A DNA stretch of 64,000 nt from Lentimicrobiaceae bacterium (GTDB taxonomy: Bacteria; Bacteroidota; Bacteroidia; Bacteroidales; F082): positions 1-64,000 of the forward strand of contig JABJIE010000026.1 in assembly GCA_018661505.1 (NCBI GenBank), in the 5' to 3' direction. The notes under the pieces are model-generated. The model ran no database searches, was not told the origin of the DNA, and saw only the letters and a list, made by a program, of their open reading frames with translations. Both the position numbers and the translations under genes were made by a program. This document shows positions 1 through 9,947 of the stretch, one piece after another (position 1 is the stretch's first letter; each line of letters starts with the position of its first letter).

Positions 1-3000
1 ACCTTCTGCAGTTACGCTTACTCCTCCCATGCCAAGACCAGTGTTACAATCTGTAACCTGTCCAAAAATTGAACCTGGTACATAAACATGCATTGTGTTA
101 AATACACTATCAGATAATCTAGCTGGGTCATTGGTCTCAATGTTAAGCCACTCATCATATGATCCTGCTGGGAATCCAGCTGAACTATAAGTAACCATTA
201 CATCCAATGTACCTCCTGCTGGGATTTGTCCAGCTGCTGGTTCTACATCTACTATGTAACTTGGCTGTGGACATGTTCCATAAACAACTCCAACTGGTAA
301 ACTTACGTTACCCGCTGAATAGATTACGTTACCATCTCCATCTAAAAAGTCATAAGAACACTCATATGACCAACCACCTGGTGTAAAAACAGTACTAATA
401 TCATCACCAGTCTCTGCAGGGAATCCAAAACATTCAGGACCACTACCACTTGCCAATGTAATGTTATCTAATACAATGTTGCCATTTACAAATACACTAA
501 GGGTACCGCCATTCCAGCCGTCTCCAAAGGAATCCATTAAACAAACCTCCATTGTACATGAAAAACCTTTACCTGATACATAATCAGGGAAGGTAAAATC
601 TAACATACCATCACCACAGTTCTCTAGTGTAAGCATTACATCTTCCTCTACATCTGGCCATTGCCAGTTTTCTAAAGCAGTAGGTGTCCAACATAAAGCA
701 GGAATCAACCAATCAATACACTCAGGACCTGCTGGTGTTCCGTTTCCTTCTTGGTAAACAGGAGTTACTGTGTAACAATAAGTACCAAATGTAGGTGCAA
801 AATCTGTATATAGAGTAGTTGTTGATGTTCCAACTGTTATACCATCTCTCTTAATTGCAAAATACTGGAAAGTTGGGTTTGTAGAAGAAAACTGCCAGCT
901 TAAATCAACCTGACCAGTTACCATATTAACCAAATTAGCTTCCAGATCTGTTGCTGGATCCAATGGATCTCCAAATATAGTCATTGTTACAGGTATGTTG
1001 AATGTTCCAACATCAGGATCTGTTGTCATAACAATCTCTGCTGTATAAACATCACCTGCCTCTGTGCCTGCGGCATCAAAGTTAACTCCTACATTTTGGC
1101 TACCACCACTAGCAGCAACTGTTCCATCATAATCACTCAAGCTTAACCATCCTGATATACCACCACCATGTAAACACATAGCCAATCCTGCTGGAAGAGC
1201 TCCTGTGCCTTGTAAGGCTGGGTAAGAAGGTGTTGCATAAGTATTTAACCAATAGAATGTTGGTGAACCACCTGCTGTGGCTTGAACGGTAATCCATCCA
1301 TCTACCAATGATGATGATGGAATTTCTATTGTATAAGAATATGTATCATAACCAATAACCTGAACACCTGTGTTTACAGGATCAGCTAAAGCTATTGTTG
1401 TACTTTCTAGTGTTCCTGGTGAACCACCTGGGCCATAAACCTCAACTAGGAATTCACGCTGTCCCGATGGGGCACTGGTGTGTATTGCATAAGCTGTAAC
1501 CTTTGTAAAGGCACCAGTTGCACCTGAGAAACTTTGGAAACACTGCCAACCAGCGGTTGCATCTGATGTATATCCGTTATCTGAACCAACTGCAGGATAT
1601 GCAAATTTGGTACCATCAGGACAATCAAATCCTGCTCTAGTGTTCATGGCCTGACCATTACCTCCAGGTATAGTATTTAGATTTGCTCCTGTTAAGTCAA
1701 TATTAGTCCAGTCATAGCTATTTGCAGGTACAGGATTAGAACCACCAGCACTTGAAGAAGATGGGTAGTTAATTACTGCACTCCAGTCACCATCACCATC
1801 ACCTGTGTTAAGTATTCCCAAATAGGTTGTTAAATACTCTCCAGGGTTTAATGTTTCATCAAAAAATAGTGGATTGATGGTTAAACTAGGCTTAGTTAAT
1901 GTAAAGTTATGTAATGTTGTACCTGATGGTGTAATATAAATATTATCAGTAGTTACATTATAACCATCTTTCCAAGCACTTACATCTTGCCATTCGCCGG
2001 CAACTTGTAATAGTGAATAAGCTCCGGTTGGATCTGTTGTAACAGATGGATAACCATCCATCCATACTGTAGCTCCAGCTATGGATAAACCATCACCGTT
2101 CATTACATAACCTTCAACATCACCTATGGTAAGGTAAGATAACTCAAAGTTATCAAGATATGCTATATCACCCTCATTATAGTAATTTGCATAATATTTG
2201 TTAGATGTTTGCAGTGTAAGGGTAAAGGTAGAACCCTGATAAGCACTTAAATCAAATTCAAGCATTCCAAAATCATCATTATGAGTTGATGGCTGCCAAT
2301 AATAGTCGCCATTAGAATCATACAATGGGTTACCATTAACTAATGTACGGAACCATGAATAGTTAGGATTAAAAGAATATCCTTGCATTAAGTCAAAATA
2401 CATCATTAAATTACCTGCTGAACCATCTGGAACAACTGTAATATCAATCGTAGCAAAATGCGCTGATTTACTTGAAGCAAATGCTTGTGTGTAAGAGTAA
2501 GGAGTTGATCCCCACCCTGTAGAAGTATTACCTTCATAAAGAGCACCATAAGTGCTACCACTACCGGCATCACTGCTAACAAATAGACCTGCACCAGAAC
2601 CCATACTAGTAATAAATTCTCCTGGGAAACTACCACTTTCAAAGTCAGCGTAGTAAGGGAAAGTATCAACTTGTTGAGGCTCTACACCATCTCCAGCAAC
2701 AAAGGGATATGATCCGTATGAAGTATAACTATTTGAGCTCCATGATGTGATAGGCCAGCCTGTATCACTATTTGATACGTCGCCCGCAATACCACCGTCG
2801 CCATATGAGTCAAAACAATCAACATCATAAGAACTTCCTTCTGTTAGTGCTAAATAGTGTATTACTATTTCTCCGCCATAACTAAATGTTTGGTCAGAGG
2901 CCCAAATATAAGAACCCGCATCATAATCCCAAACATTGTAAGAAGCTTCAGATGCCCAACTGTCAACTTGAACTTCTAATTTTATATTACTAACTGCTCT

Positions 3001-3207
3001 GTTGCCTTTATTAGGTGCTACATATGTAAGACCTTTGGCTTTGAGTTTAGTTAAAGGAATTGTCATAGACTGAGCATTTGGATTAGCCCTTCTTTGGGTC
3101 ATCATCTGCTCTTCCTCAATTGAGATTGCATTAGAGGCAGACTGGCCTACTAATGCCGTTGATGATAGGAATATCATCATAATAATAAAACTTGTAATTT
3201 TTCTCAT
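1..3207 (-). CDS. Very large secreted multidomain protein, C-terminus beyond the window
   Basis: The frame stays open from an ATG at 3207 to the window edge (1069 codons), so the C-terminus is missing. The N-terminus is a signal peptide (MRKITSFIIMMIFLSSTALVGQ). Visible parts are a DSYGDGG motif near residue 130, a jellyroll-like region around 190-350, a carboxypeptidase-regulatory-like domain at about 360-430 (GDVEGYVMNGDGLSIAGATV), a repeat-rich beta region, a fibronectin-III-like segment near 750 (ATDLEANLVNMVTGQVDLSW), a Cys-rich DSFGDGWNGG module near 890 and the start of a second carboxypeptidase-regulatory-like domain at the edge. This architecture is typical of T9SS-exported Bacteroidota surface proteins. 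I infer a C-terminal sorting domain, but it cannot be seen. It lies downstream of the sigma/FecR/STN/beta-helix genes on the same strand, after a 426-bp gap. No catalytic motif was recognised; an adhesin or a peptidase partner are both possible. Confidence 0.85.
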   Translation of the reverse strand, partial: MRKITSFIIMMIFLSSTALVGQSASNAISIEEEQMMTQRRANPNAQSMTIPLTKLKAKGLTYVAPNKGNRAVSNIKLEVQVDSWASEASYNVWDYDAGSYIWASDQTFSYGGEIVIHYLALTEGSSYDVDCFDSYGDGGIAGDVSNSDTGWPITSWSSNSYTSYGSYPFVAGDGVEPQQVDTFPYYADFESGSFPGEFITSMGSGAGLFVSSDAGSGSTYGALYEGNTSTGWGSTPYSYTQAFASSKSAHFATIDITVVPDGSAGNLMMYFDLMQGYSFNPNYSWFRTLVNGNPLYDSNGDYYWQPSTHNDDFGMLEFDLSAYQGSTFTLTLQTSNKYYANYYNEGDIAYLDNFELSYLTIGDVEGYVMNGDGLSIAGATVWMDGYPSVTTDPTGAYSLLQVAGEWQDVSAWKDGYNVTTDNIYITPSGTTLHNFTLTKPSLTINPLFFDETLNPGEYLTTYLGILNTGDGDGDWSAVINYPSSSSAGGSNPVPANSYDWTNIDLTGANLNTIPGGNGQAMNTRAGFDCPDGTKFAYPAVGSDNGYTSDATAGWQCFQSFSGATGAFTKVTAYAIHTSAPSGQREFLVEVYGPGGSPGTLESTTIALADPVNTGVQVIGYDTYSYTIEIPSSSLVDGWITVQATAGGSPTFYWLNTYATPSYPALQGTGALPAGLAMCLHGGGISGWLSLSDYDGTVAASGGSQNVGVNFDAAGTEAGDVYTAEIVMTTDPDVGTFNIPVTMTIFGDPLDPATDLEANLVNMVTGQVDLSWQFSSTNPTFQYFAIKRDGITVGTSTTTLYTDFAPTFGTYCYTVTPVYQEGNGTPAGPECIDWLIPALCWTPTALENWQWPDVEEDVMLTLENCGDGMLDFTFPDYVSGKGFSCTMEVCLMDSFGDGWNGGTLSVFVNGNIVLDNITLASGSGPECFGFPAETGDDISTVFTPGGWSYECSYDFLDGDGNVIYSAGNVSLPVGVVYGTCPQPSYIVDVEPAAGQIPAGGTLDVMVTYSSAGFPAGSYDEWLNIETNDPARLSDSVFNTMHVYVPGSIFGQVTDCNTGLGMGGVSVTAEG

Positions 3208-3633
3208 ACACAAAACGTTTTAATTTAATTAATTAATAATAACAATCTATTTTTATATTTTTAAGAAAACTCTGCATTGAAAAATTCACATCAATGGACG
3301 TGAAATGTATTTTTGGAAAGAAACTAAGCTTGTTTTGAATAGTTAGTTCACTTGTCTGAAAAATGAGTAGATTTTTAGTCAATAGTTCTTAAACTTTTGT
3401 TTATAATATAAAAGACAATTTAAAGGTCTGTTACCCCTACTCCAATCAGGCTTTTTTACAAAAATAATTTCTTTGGAATTGATATGATAAAAGTTTCTTT
3501 GGAATTCCAAATAAACATCTATACTATTAATAGATTAATAGGTAATAAGTTAGAGGATTTTTTAAAATTATTGTTGGTCTAGAATTGCATTATAATAAAA
3601 TGAAAAATATTTTAAAAAAATAAATTTTGACAA
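3208..3633. other. 426-bp intergenic region, no gene
   Basis: This AT-rich stretch lies upstream of the large secreted protein and downstream of the beta-helix gene. No open frame of note is present. It contains a direct repeat and a perfect palindrome (listed separately). It also has a TATTTTTG element on the minus strand (3459-3466), which resembles a Bacteroidota -7 box but has no TTTG partner at the right spacing. The gap is long enough for the large gene to have its own regulated promoter. Confidence 0.5.
3468..3511. promoter_or_regulatory. Direct repeat and palindrome, possible operator
   Basis: TTTCTTTGGAATT occurs at 3468-3480 and again at 3494-3506, 26 bp apart. The second copy runs into a perfect 14-bp palindrome, TTTGGAATTCCAAA, at 3498-3511. 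The pair sits about 260-300 bp upstream of the large secreted protein. Two copies of a half-site element spaced by 26 bp suggest a protein-binding site, but no regulator can be assigned. Confidence 0.35.
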
Positions 3634-6600
3634 TCATCTTTCCCTAATTACGAAAGAAAATGAATTAATGAATGAGCCTGATTTAATATTACCAAAATAT
3701 AATCCCGATGGAAGTAATTCCACCTGAATTGAAACAACTCCATTTTGATTATAATAATTGCCAAGTTTATTTGTCATTTCCACTCCATTATAATTAAAGA
3801 TTCTGATTAAATAATCATCATCGGGTTTTAAAAAACTTATAACCTTAATAATATTTGATGCAGGGTTTGGATATACATCCAAGCTACCTGCTAATTGATT
3901 ATTGAATGAATTGGGAACGACTCCTATATTATTATTGGTTATCTCAATTTTAACCCCTGAAATATTTGGGTTATTTGGAGAGGTTGTTATAATAGGTGAT
4001 GATATTGGAAAATATCCAGCTTTCTCTGCATCAATAATATATTTTCCATAGGGTAAGTCATTGAAGTAAAAATTGCCAAGCTCATCAGTTAATGTATAAT
4101 TTAATAGTTTTGAGTGGGTTTGATCAAATAAAAATACTGTGAGGTTGGATAACCCACCAATGCAATATTCCATGTTACTACCTGTCAACCATGGTTGACA
4201 ATACAATTCACCGTTTACATTCGATTTCTCAGGCATCACCATGTTTCCTGATATTGTTGCCTCACCGTCAGGCAATACATAATCAACAGCAGAAAGAAAT
4301 ATATCTAGATCATATACATTTGCATCTACATTAATTAAATGGGCATATTCCCAGTGTCGTTTATGAGCATAATATCCAGGAACAAGGTTCTCATCATTAT
4401 TCGTATCTGGCAATGCATAAACATAGTACCCTCCTCTCATTACCTTTGGAAACCTATAACCACCGTCATCTTCTGATGTTTCAATTAACAATGCTCGGGT
4501 ACTACTATTATCTTTTCTGTATGCAACTACTGTTCCTTTATATATTGCATTATTGGATGTCCATAACCTACCTTCAACAGAATAATATGGTTCTATTTGA
4601 ATCATAATTGAATCCATTGTTGCTCCACAATCAGAATAAACATTCATTTCAAGAATTACAAAACCAGCTGCAATATCAGTATTGCCTGGAATATAAATAG
4701 GGTTTATTAATGTTTCGTTAACAAAATATCCATCTCCCTGAGTATCCCATTTTATTTCACTAAAATTAGATGCATGTGCTTCTATTAAGTATACTGAAGT
4801 ATCAGCAACTACAATTGTGTCGTTGCCTGCAAATGCAATGGGTTCATCAGCCATTCTTAACATAAAGCTATCCGAAATTGTATCTGTAACAGTTATAACA
4901 TTTAATGTAATTAGTGCACCTCCGGCATCAATATCCTCCTCACCTGGGGTATATATTGGAAATATGTACTCATAACTGTCAAATTTACCATCACCATTTG
5001 TCGTCCAAAAAAGAGATTCATAATCAAAAGGTATGGACCCCCTGTCAAAATGTATGGAGTTCACATATTTGCATACAAGAGTATCATCACCCGCAAACGG
5101 ATATAAGCTTGCAAAAGCATAAGGACTTTCATTGCCATTAAGTTGAGATGTATGATTGTAAATGGTCGTATCATGAGAGGTAACGGCAATTATATCATAT
5201 ATGGATATATCTCCGGAAACACTTACTGATGTATCTTTTCCAATATCTTCATATGATGCAAATTCGTAATCCTTATAATTTCCATAATACAAATAGTAGT
5301 TGTTTAAGTCAGTCTCTAGGTTTGGCACCCACGAAACTCTGACAATGTTGTCAACCAATTGCTTAATTACTTTGTAAGGAGGAGATATTGGATTTCGATT
5401 GTTAATGCTATCTAGATAGGGTTTAAATACAACATCTCCAACATCAGGATTATCATTCCGATCATAAATCAGTTTACTAATTTTAGATTCTAAATCTGTC
5501 CCCCAATAATTGCCAGGAATAGCTATGTTATTGGGAGTATTATTTATCACAATGTAATTTCCCCCAGAGTTATTAACCAAATTATTAGTTTCAATGTTTA
5601 AACCGGAAGTTTCCTTGATGGATATGGTTTCCTGAATATTTTCAGAGAATGTATTATTTAAAATATTATTGCCCACAGAACCACTACCTACTGCAAGTGC
5701 CCATCTATTTTTATAAAAGCTATTATTTAATATCCCGCAGTATCTTCCTCTTTCTGCAGTATAAATAGCTGTATTATTATTCCAAAATATGTTGTTTGAT
5801 ACTATTATTGAATCATGGGCTAAAAATAAACCAAATCCGATATCACCACCGTTGTTAATTATTATATTTTTCGTTATACTATTTCCATAATTAATTGTAT
5901 TTCCACCATTATCAATCCATATTCCATTATTTCCTTGGGAGATTTTATTATTATTCAGCTGGTTATTTACATACTTACCATTTTGCTCCACGAAAATATT
6001 AATGTTATGATTTTCGTTTTTTAGAAATGAATTAGTAACTATATTATTTGCCGTAAGACCTCCATCTCCGGTATAAATTTCTATTCCATTATAATTATTC
6101 TTTATGGTACAGTTTACAATGTAACAGAAACTACTGTTTGTTATATTTATTCCAACATTCTGACTCCCAGTAATAGAAGTATTTTCTACCTGTACATTTA
6201 TCGAGTTTTCAATCATAATGGCAGTTTCTGCATTAACTACCTTTAAGTACTGTAGGATGCTGGGATTTTCGTAATCAGAGTTTTTTATCTGTAACCCATT
6301 CCATTTCCATATTTGACCTGGTTCAGTGTAGTTCGAAAGGAAATAAACAGAATCTACCTGATCACCAATTGCGTATAAAGAACCATTATCTACTATAATA
6401 TTTCTGCCAAAATTAATTTTGACAACAGTTCCAGGTCTTATTGTCAATGACTTATTCTTTGGTATTATAAGATTCTGTACTACAACATACGTAGTATCTT
6501 CATAGAAAATTCTATCATTCTCTATTACCCCTCCAACATTAACTACCTGTGCTTTAGTACTTATTGATACTATGAATAAACTTGCCAAAATAAAATGGGA

Positions 6601-6657
6601 AATTGAGCTATTTAACAGCTTGATTATTTTTAATGCTATTGATAAGTTTATTGGCAT
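3634..6657 (-). CDS. Secreted right-handed beta-helix protein with T9SS type A sorting domain
   Basis: This 1007-residue protein opens with a signal peptide that has a long n-region and ends near STKAQ (about residue 37). Residues of roughly 60-390 are rich in Asn and short repeats of the NosD/pectate-lyase-like parallel beta-helix type (for example NNGIWIDNGGNTINYG). A fibronectin-like stretch and Ig-like segments follow (AFAGNDTIVVAD). A carboxypeptidase-regulatory-like domain comes next, near 830-900 (LTDELGNFYFNDLPYGKYI). The last 80 residues begin LDVYPNPASNIIKV, the usual start of a T9SS type A C-terminal signal. It is therefore expected to cross the outer membrane through the type IX system and stay at or leave the surface. 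It starts 22 bp after the STN-barrel gene, so the two are probably co-transcribed. No catalytic residues for a polysaccharide lyase are evident; an adhesin or glycan-binding role is possible. Confidence 0.85.
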   Translation of the reverse strand: MPINLSIALKIIKLLNSSISHFILASLFIVSISTKAQVVNVGGVIENDRIFYEDTTYVVVQNLIIPKNKSLTIRPGTVVKINFGRNIIVDNGSLYAIGDQVDSVYFLSNYTEPGQIWKWNGLQIKNSDYENPSILQYLKVVNAETAIMIENSINVQVENTSITGSQNVGINITNSSFCYIVNCTIKNNYNGIEIYTGDGGLTANNIVTNSFLKNENHNINIFVEQNGKYVNNQLNNNKISQGNNGIWIDNGGNTINYGNSITKNIIINNGGDIGFGLFLAHDSIIVSNNIFWNNNTAIYTAERGRYCGILNNSFYKNRWALAVGSGSVGNNILNNTFSENIQETISIKETSGLNIETNNLVNNSGGNYIVINNTPNNIAIPGNYWGTDLESKISKLIYDRNDNPDVGDVVFKPYLDSINNRNPISPPYKVIKQLVDNIVRVSWVPNLETDLNNYYLYYGNYKDYEFASYEDIGKDTSVSVSGDISIYDIIAVTSHDTTIYNHTSQLNGNESPYAFASLYPFAGDDTLVCKYVNSIHFDRGSIPFDYESLFWTTNGDGKFDSYEYIFPIYTPGEEDIDAGGALITLNVITVTDTISDSFMLRMADEPIAFAGNDTIVVADTSVYLIEAHASNFSEIKWDTQGDGYFVNETLINPIYIPGNTDIAAGFVILEMNVYSDCGATMDSIMIQIEPYYSVEGRLWTSNNAIYKGTVVAYRKDNSSTRALLIETSEDDGGYRFPKVMRGGYYVYALPDTNNDENLVPGYYAHKRHWEYAHLINVDANVYDLDIFLSAVDYVLPDGEATISGNMVMPEKSNVNGELYCQPWLTGSNMEYCIGGLSNLTVFLFDQTHSKLLNYTLTDELGNFYFNDLPYGKYIIDAEKAGYFPISSPIITTSPNNPNISGVKIEITNNNIGVVPNSFNNQLAGSLDVYPNPASNIIKVISFLKPDDDYLIRIFNYNGVEMTNKLGNYYNQNGVVSIQVELLPSGLYFGNIKSGSFINSFSFVIRER

Positions 6658-6679
6658 TTGTATTGAGTAGAACTGGTTA

Positions 6680-7984
6680 CTAGAAATAATATATTAGGCC
6701 AAATTTTAAACCAAGCCCATTTATTTTTGTTGACTGAGGATAATCCTTAACAATATCATCCATGTATCTTAAATAGTAAGCCTCTCCATTAAAATCGAAT
6801 TCTTCAGCTAATTTATATTTTAATCCTATACCGGCAATAAATGAAAATGATTGCTGATTAAATTTTAAGTCCGCAAAGTCGACTCCCTCAGACTGCTCTG
6901 GATAAGGAATTGCAAGTCCTTCTCTATAGATCAATACACCAAATTGACCCCCGGCTCGAATATAATATCTTGCTTTATCCGTTTTAACAAAATCATAGGT
7001 AACTGAAAGAGATAATTCTAATAGACCAATTCTATTATTTATGTTATAATCATAATCATGAATGTTTAATGGATTCCATGTTGAATCAGTAACATAGAAA
7101 TATGCAGTATCGCCCATATCAATAGTGTAATATTCATCTATGGTATCTGTTGAATAAAAGCCCCCTTCTTGGTCAGAGTATGTATGATTAAACTTTTCAT
7201 CAAAGTTTGTTAATTTTATTCCCCCTTTTATCATCCAATTTCTATAAATTTTGGATACCTCAGCACCCAAGGAATAGCTTCTCACTGTATATTGTTTATC
7301 ATTGCGTACAAGTGAAAAATTTGAAACTATTGGTGCAATGAAAAGATCTGCTGACCATCCACTCTCTCTCTTTGGTACCTGATTAAAATAATCAGAATAT
7401 ACTTCCTTATTTCTTGTGTTTTGAGTTGTATCCTGCGTCTGTTTTTCAATGAATATGGAATCGGTTATAATAATAGTGTCCTTTTGGATTTCTATTAAAG
7501 TATCTGTCAGAAAAATTGTATCGTAAATCAATTTGGGTATATACTTTGTTACTGTAATTGTTGATTCGTTGTTTATATTTTCTTTTTTTTCAGTTTTTTT
7601 GGTTTTATTTTCATTTTTTAAAATTACCACTTGGTTACCAATCATTTTGAAACCATATTCTGTATCATTCAAAATTTCATCAAGTATTATTAAGGGGTTC
7701 TTGTCATGGGCGGAATAGGTAATTTTTTTTGAAAAAACTGCCTCATCTGAATTGTAGGAAAAATTAATATTTGTTTTATCAGAAATGATAATTAAAACTG
7801 TTGATAGCTTTGCTTCACTAACATTTATGTCCATGGTTTCACCTTCCAACGATTGTGCAAAAACTGGTTGCTGATTTGGTAGAAATATGGCTAATAATAA
7901 AAATGTAATAGATAATATATACATCAATCCTGGTCTAGGATTAACACTTTCATGATTATCATCTTTGATTAAAAGGGTTTTCAT
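6680..7984 (-). CDS. STN-domain outer membrane protein with small C-terminal beta-barrel
   Basis: This 434-residue protein has a hydrophobic signal segment (residues about 21-44, ending VFAQS). An STN domain follows at about 50-123 (TMDINVSEAKLSTVLIIISD, then YGFKMIGNQVVIL). Then comes a Thr/Asp-rich linker with repeated DT motifs (124-205). The final 225 residues have alternating hydrophobic strands and a C-terminal Phe, as in small outer membrane beta-barrels. In classical FecA-type receptors the STN domain contacts the FecR anti-sigma factor in the periplasm. Here no TonB plug or 22-strand barrel follows it. The gene lies between fecR (127 bp upstream) and the beta-helix cargo gene (22 bp downstream). 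I infer that it is the outer membrane sensor for this sigma/FecR pair. The barrel assignment rests on pattern only. A start at Met21 is also possible. Confidence 0.75.
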   Translation of the reverse strand: MKTLLIKDDNHESVNPRPGLMYILSITFLLLAIFLPNQQPVFAQSLEGETMDINVSEAKLSTVLIIISDKTNINFSYNSDEAVFSKKITYSAHDKNPLIILDEILNDTEYGFKMIGNQVVILKNENKTKKTEKKENINNESTITVTKYIPKLIYDTIFLTDTLIEIQKDTIIITDSIFIEKQTQDTTQNTRNKEVYSDYFNQVPKRESGWSADLFIAPIVSNFSLVRNDKQYTVRSYSLGAEVSKIYRNWMIKGGIKLTNFDEKFNHTYSDQEGGFYSTDTIDEYYTIDMGDTAYFYVTDSTWNPLNIHDYDYNINNRIGLLELSLSVTYDFVKTDKARYYIRAGGQFGVLIYREGLAIPYPEQSEGVDFADLKFNQQSFSFIAGIGLKYKLAEEFDFNGEAYYLRYMDDIVKDYPQSTKINGLGLKFGLIYYF

Positions 7985-8111
7985 CAGTTAGTATGAAAGC
8001 TTATAATTTCTTAGAATGCTAAATTACAAAAAAAAAATCTGGATAGTTTTCGTGAAAATTTTATCGGAAGGAATTAGCATCAGTCATCAGGAAGATGAGA
8101 AAAGATAAATG

Positions 8112-9116
8112 CTATTTTTTTATTGTTACATTATTTCCATCAATAACATAGTCAAGGCTATAAATAACTTTGATGGACTGCAAAATATTTTCAGGTGTTT
8201 CATTTTGATAACGAGCTGTGAGATGGTAATTTTCGAGGTTTAACTTGCTCGTAACATTTAAATGATATGTATTCTCAATTGTATTAATTACATCATTAAG
8301 TGGAGCATTAATGAAATTGAGAGTACCTGTTTTCCAAGCTAGGTGGTTATTATCTGAAAAATTGAACTTTGAAATACTGCCGTCTATTTTATTGTAAACA
8401 CCCTTTTCACCTGGTAATAGAATTACTTGTTCAAGTATGCTATTACTTTCGTTATCAACTGAGTAAAACAATACCTTTCCAGTCTCAAGAAAAATCGTTA
8501 TTTCATCTGAATCGGTTTTGTTAGTAAGGTTAAAGGAAGTGCCTAAAACTTTAACTCTAATATTTCCTGTCTCTATTAGAAATGGTTGATTAGGATCATG
8601 TGCTATGTCAAAATATGCTTCTCCAGTAAATTCAATCCTTCGTGTATTTAATAAAAAGTGATCAGGATGAATTATTTCAGATTCTACATTTAGGAAAGAT
8701 TTTGATCCATCGGGCAAAATGTACGAGCTTCCTGTGGAAAATGATGATTCTGTTATAAGCACATCATTTACTTTATTTTGAGTCGGAATAACAACCCAAA
8801 GTGAAATGATAAGAGCTATAAAAGCTGCAATTCCTGAAGAAACAATGAAAAATGTTTCAATGGTCGATCTTTTTGAAATTTTAATATCATCACCAAGGTT
8901 TAATCTAGATTTTAAATTCTCCCACTTGGCATCCAAATCAACAGGTTCAGAACAAGAATTTGATATTGACACCTCCCAAATTTGCTTGAACTCTTTGAAT
9001 AGGGCCTTGTTTTCATGGGATAAATTAATCCATGCCTCAACATCTCTTATTTCATTTTCAGGTAAGTTTCCTGAAACATATGCAACTAAGCGTTGTATGT
9101 CAATTTCTTTGTTCAT
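8112..9116 (-). CDS. FecR family anti-sigma factor with DUF4974 domain
   Basis: The protein begins MNKEIDIQRLVAYVSGNLPE, a typical FecR N-terminus for holding a sigma factor in the cytoplasm. One membrane helix follows at about residues 88-111 (FFIVSSGIAAFIALIISLWV). The periplasmic part has a FecR domain (about 125-215, including GEAYFDIAHDPNQPFLIETG) and a C-terminal DUF4974 domain (about 265-334, LNFINAPLNDVINTIENTYH). The family transmits a signal from an STN-bearing outer membrane protein to the sigma factor. An in-frame ATG at 9164 would add 16 residues; I chose 9116 because family members start there. The gene lies 182 bp after the sigma gene and upstream of the STN-barrel gene. A TATTTTTG element at 9224-9231 (minus strand) could give it a second promoter. 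Confidence 0.88.
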   Translation of the reverse strand: MNKEIDIQRLVAYVSGNLPENEIRDVEAWINLSHENKALFKEFKQIWEVSISNSCSEPVDLDAKWENLKSRLNLGDDIKISKRSTIETFFIVSSGIAAFIALIISLWVVIPTQNKVNDVLITESSFSTGSSYILPDGSKSFLNVESEIIHPDHFLLNTRRIEFTGEAYFDIAHDPNQPFLIETGNIRVKVLGTSFNLTNKTDSDEITIFLETGKVLFYSVDNESNSILEQVILLPGEKGVYNKIDGSISKFNFSDNNHLAWKTGTLNFINAPLNDVINTIENTYHLNVTSKLNLENYHLTARYQNETPENILQSIKVIYSLDYVIDGNNVTIKK

Positions 9117-9298
9117 CCTTAAATCCAATAAAGATCCTTTGTAATAAGACAGTCGGCAATACATTTACCCCTATTCCCAATTATGTTTAATTTAAACTTT
9201 TTTCTTGGAATACCCAACGATCACAAAAATACTGACATACAAAAGGTTAGGGAGAATGAATATTGTAGTTTCGTGAAGTTACATAAAATTAAACTGCC

Positions 9299-9883
9299 TT
9301 AGAATGAATCTTTCAATAATAGAAATGTTAAAATCAATGTTGGCATGTGGTCTTTAAGAACTATTCTTAAATATTTTAATGCCTTGGTCATTTGGTTTTC
9401 AACCGTTTTGACTGATATTGATAAATGTTTGGCAATATTTTTATATTTCATTCCTTCAAACCTACTTAGCTCAAATATTTCTCGTCTTTTTTCAGGAAGT
9501 TCTAAAATTGCCCTCATGATTATTTGACGTACTTCAATGTTTTCCAGGGTTTTGTGTGGATCAGTAAACGTAATATTAATATCTTTGTTCTGTGATATAA
9601 CATACTTGTTTAAAATTTTGCGTCTGTTGAGATGATTTAAAGCACTATTTTGAACTGCTCTGTGAAGGTAGGAGCTTAAAGAGCTTGTTATTTTTATCTC
9701 AGAATGCTTTTCCCACAATTTTACAAAAACTCCCTGAACTATCTCTTCTGCCTCGTCAATATTTTCAACATATCTTATACAAAAGTAGAGAAGGGGAGTA
9801 TAATTATTACGATATAATTCCTCAAAAACGGATTTATTACCATTTCTCAAATCGGAAATAATATCTTTAGATCTTCTGCCCAT
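9299..9883 (-). CDS. ECF RNA polymerase sigma-70 factor
   Basis: This 194-residue protein has an ECF sigma region 2 (about 10-80, FEELYRNNYTPLLYFCIRYV and EAEEIVQGVFVKLWEKHSEI) and region 4 (about 125-175, ELPEKRREIFELSRFEGMKY, then NIAKHLSISVKTVENQMTKA). There is no region 3, as expected for the group. It matches the Bacteroidota sigma family whose members are controlled by FecR anti-sigma factors, and a fecR gene follows on the same strand. The gene has a clear house-type promoter (9948-9978), so its own transcription is probably driven by the main sigma factor. Control would then act on the protein through FecR. Targets cannot be read here, but the two linked T9SS-type secreted proteins are the obvious candidates. 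Confidence 0.92.
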   Translation of the reverse strand: MGRRSKDIISDLRNGNKSVFEELYRNNYTPLLYFCIRYVENIDEAEEIVQGVFVKLWEKHSEIKITSSLSSYLHRAVQNSALNHLNRRKILNKYVISQNKDINITFTDPHKTLENIEVRQIIMRAILELPEKRREIFELSRFEGMKYKNIAKHLSISVKTVENQMTKALKYLRIVLKDHMPTLILTFLLLKDSF

Positions 9884-9947
9884 TTTTTAAATTATTCCTA
9901 ATTATACTTGGGTTTGTAAAATTGGTTCTATTTTGAAGTAAAAAAAA

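Noticed and set aside
9117-9164. 16-residue N-terminal extension of FecR from the ATG at 9164
   Set aside because: FecR homologues start at the MNKEIDIQRLV position; the extension has no recognisable feature. It remains possible.
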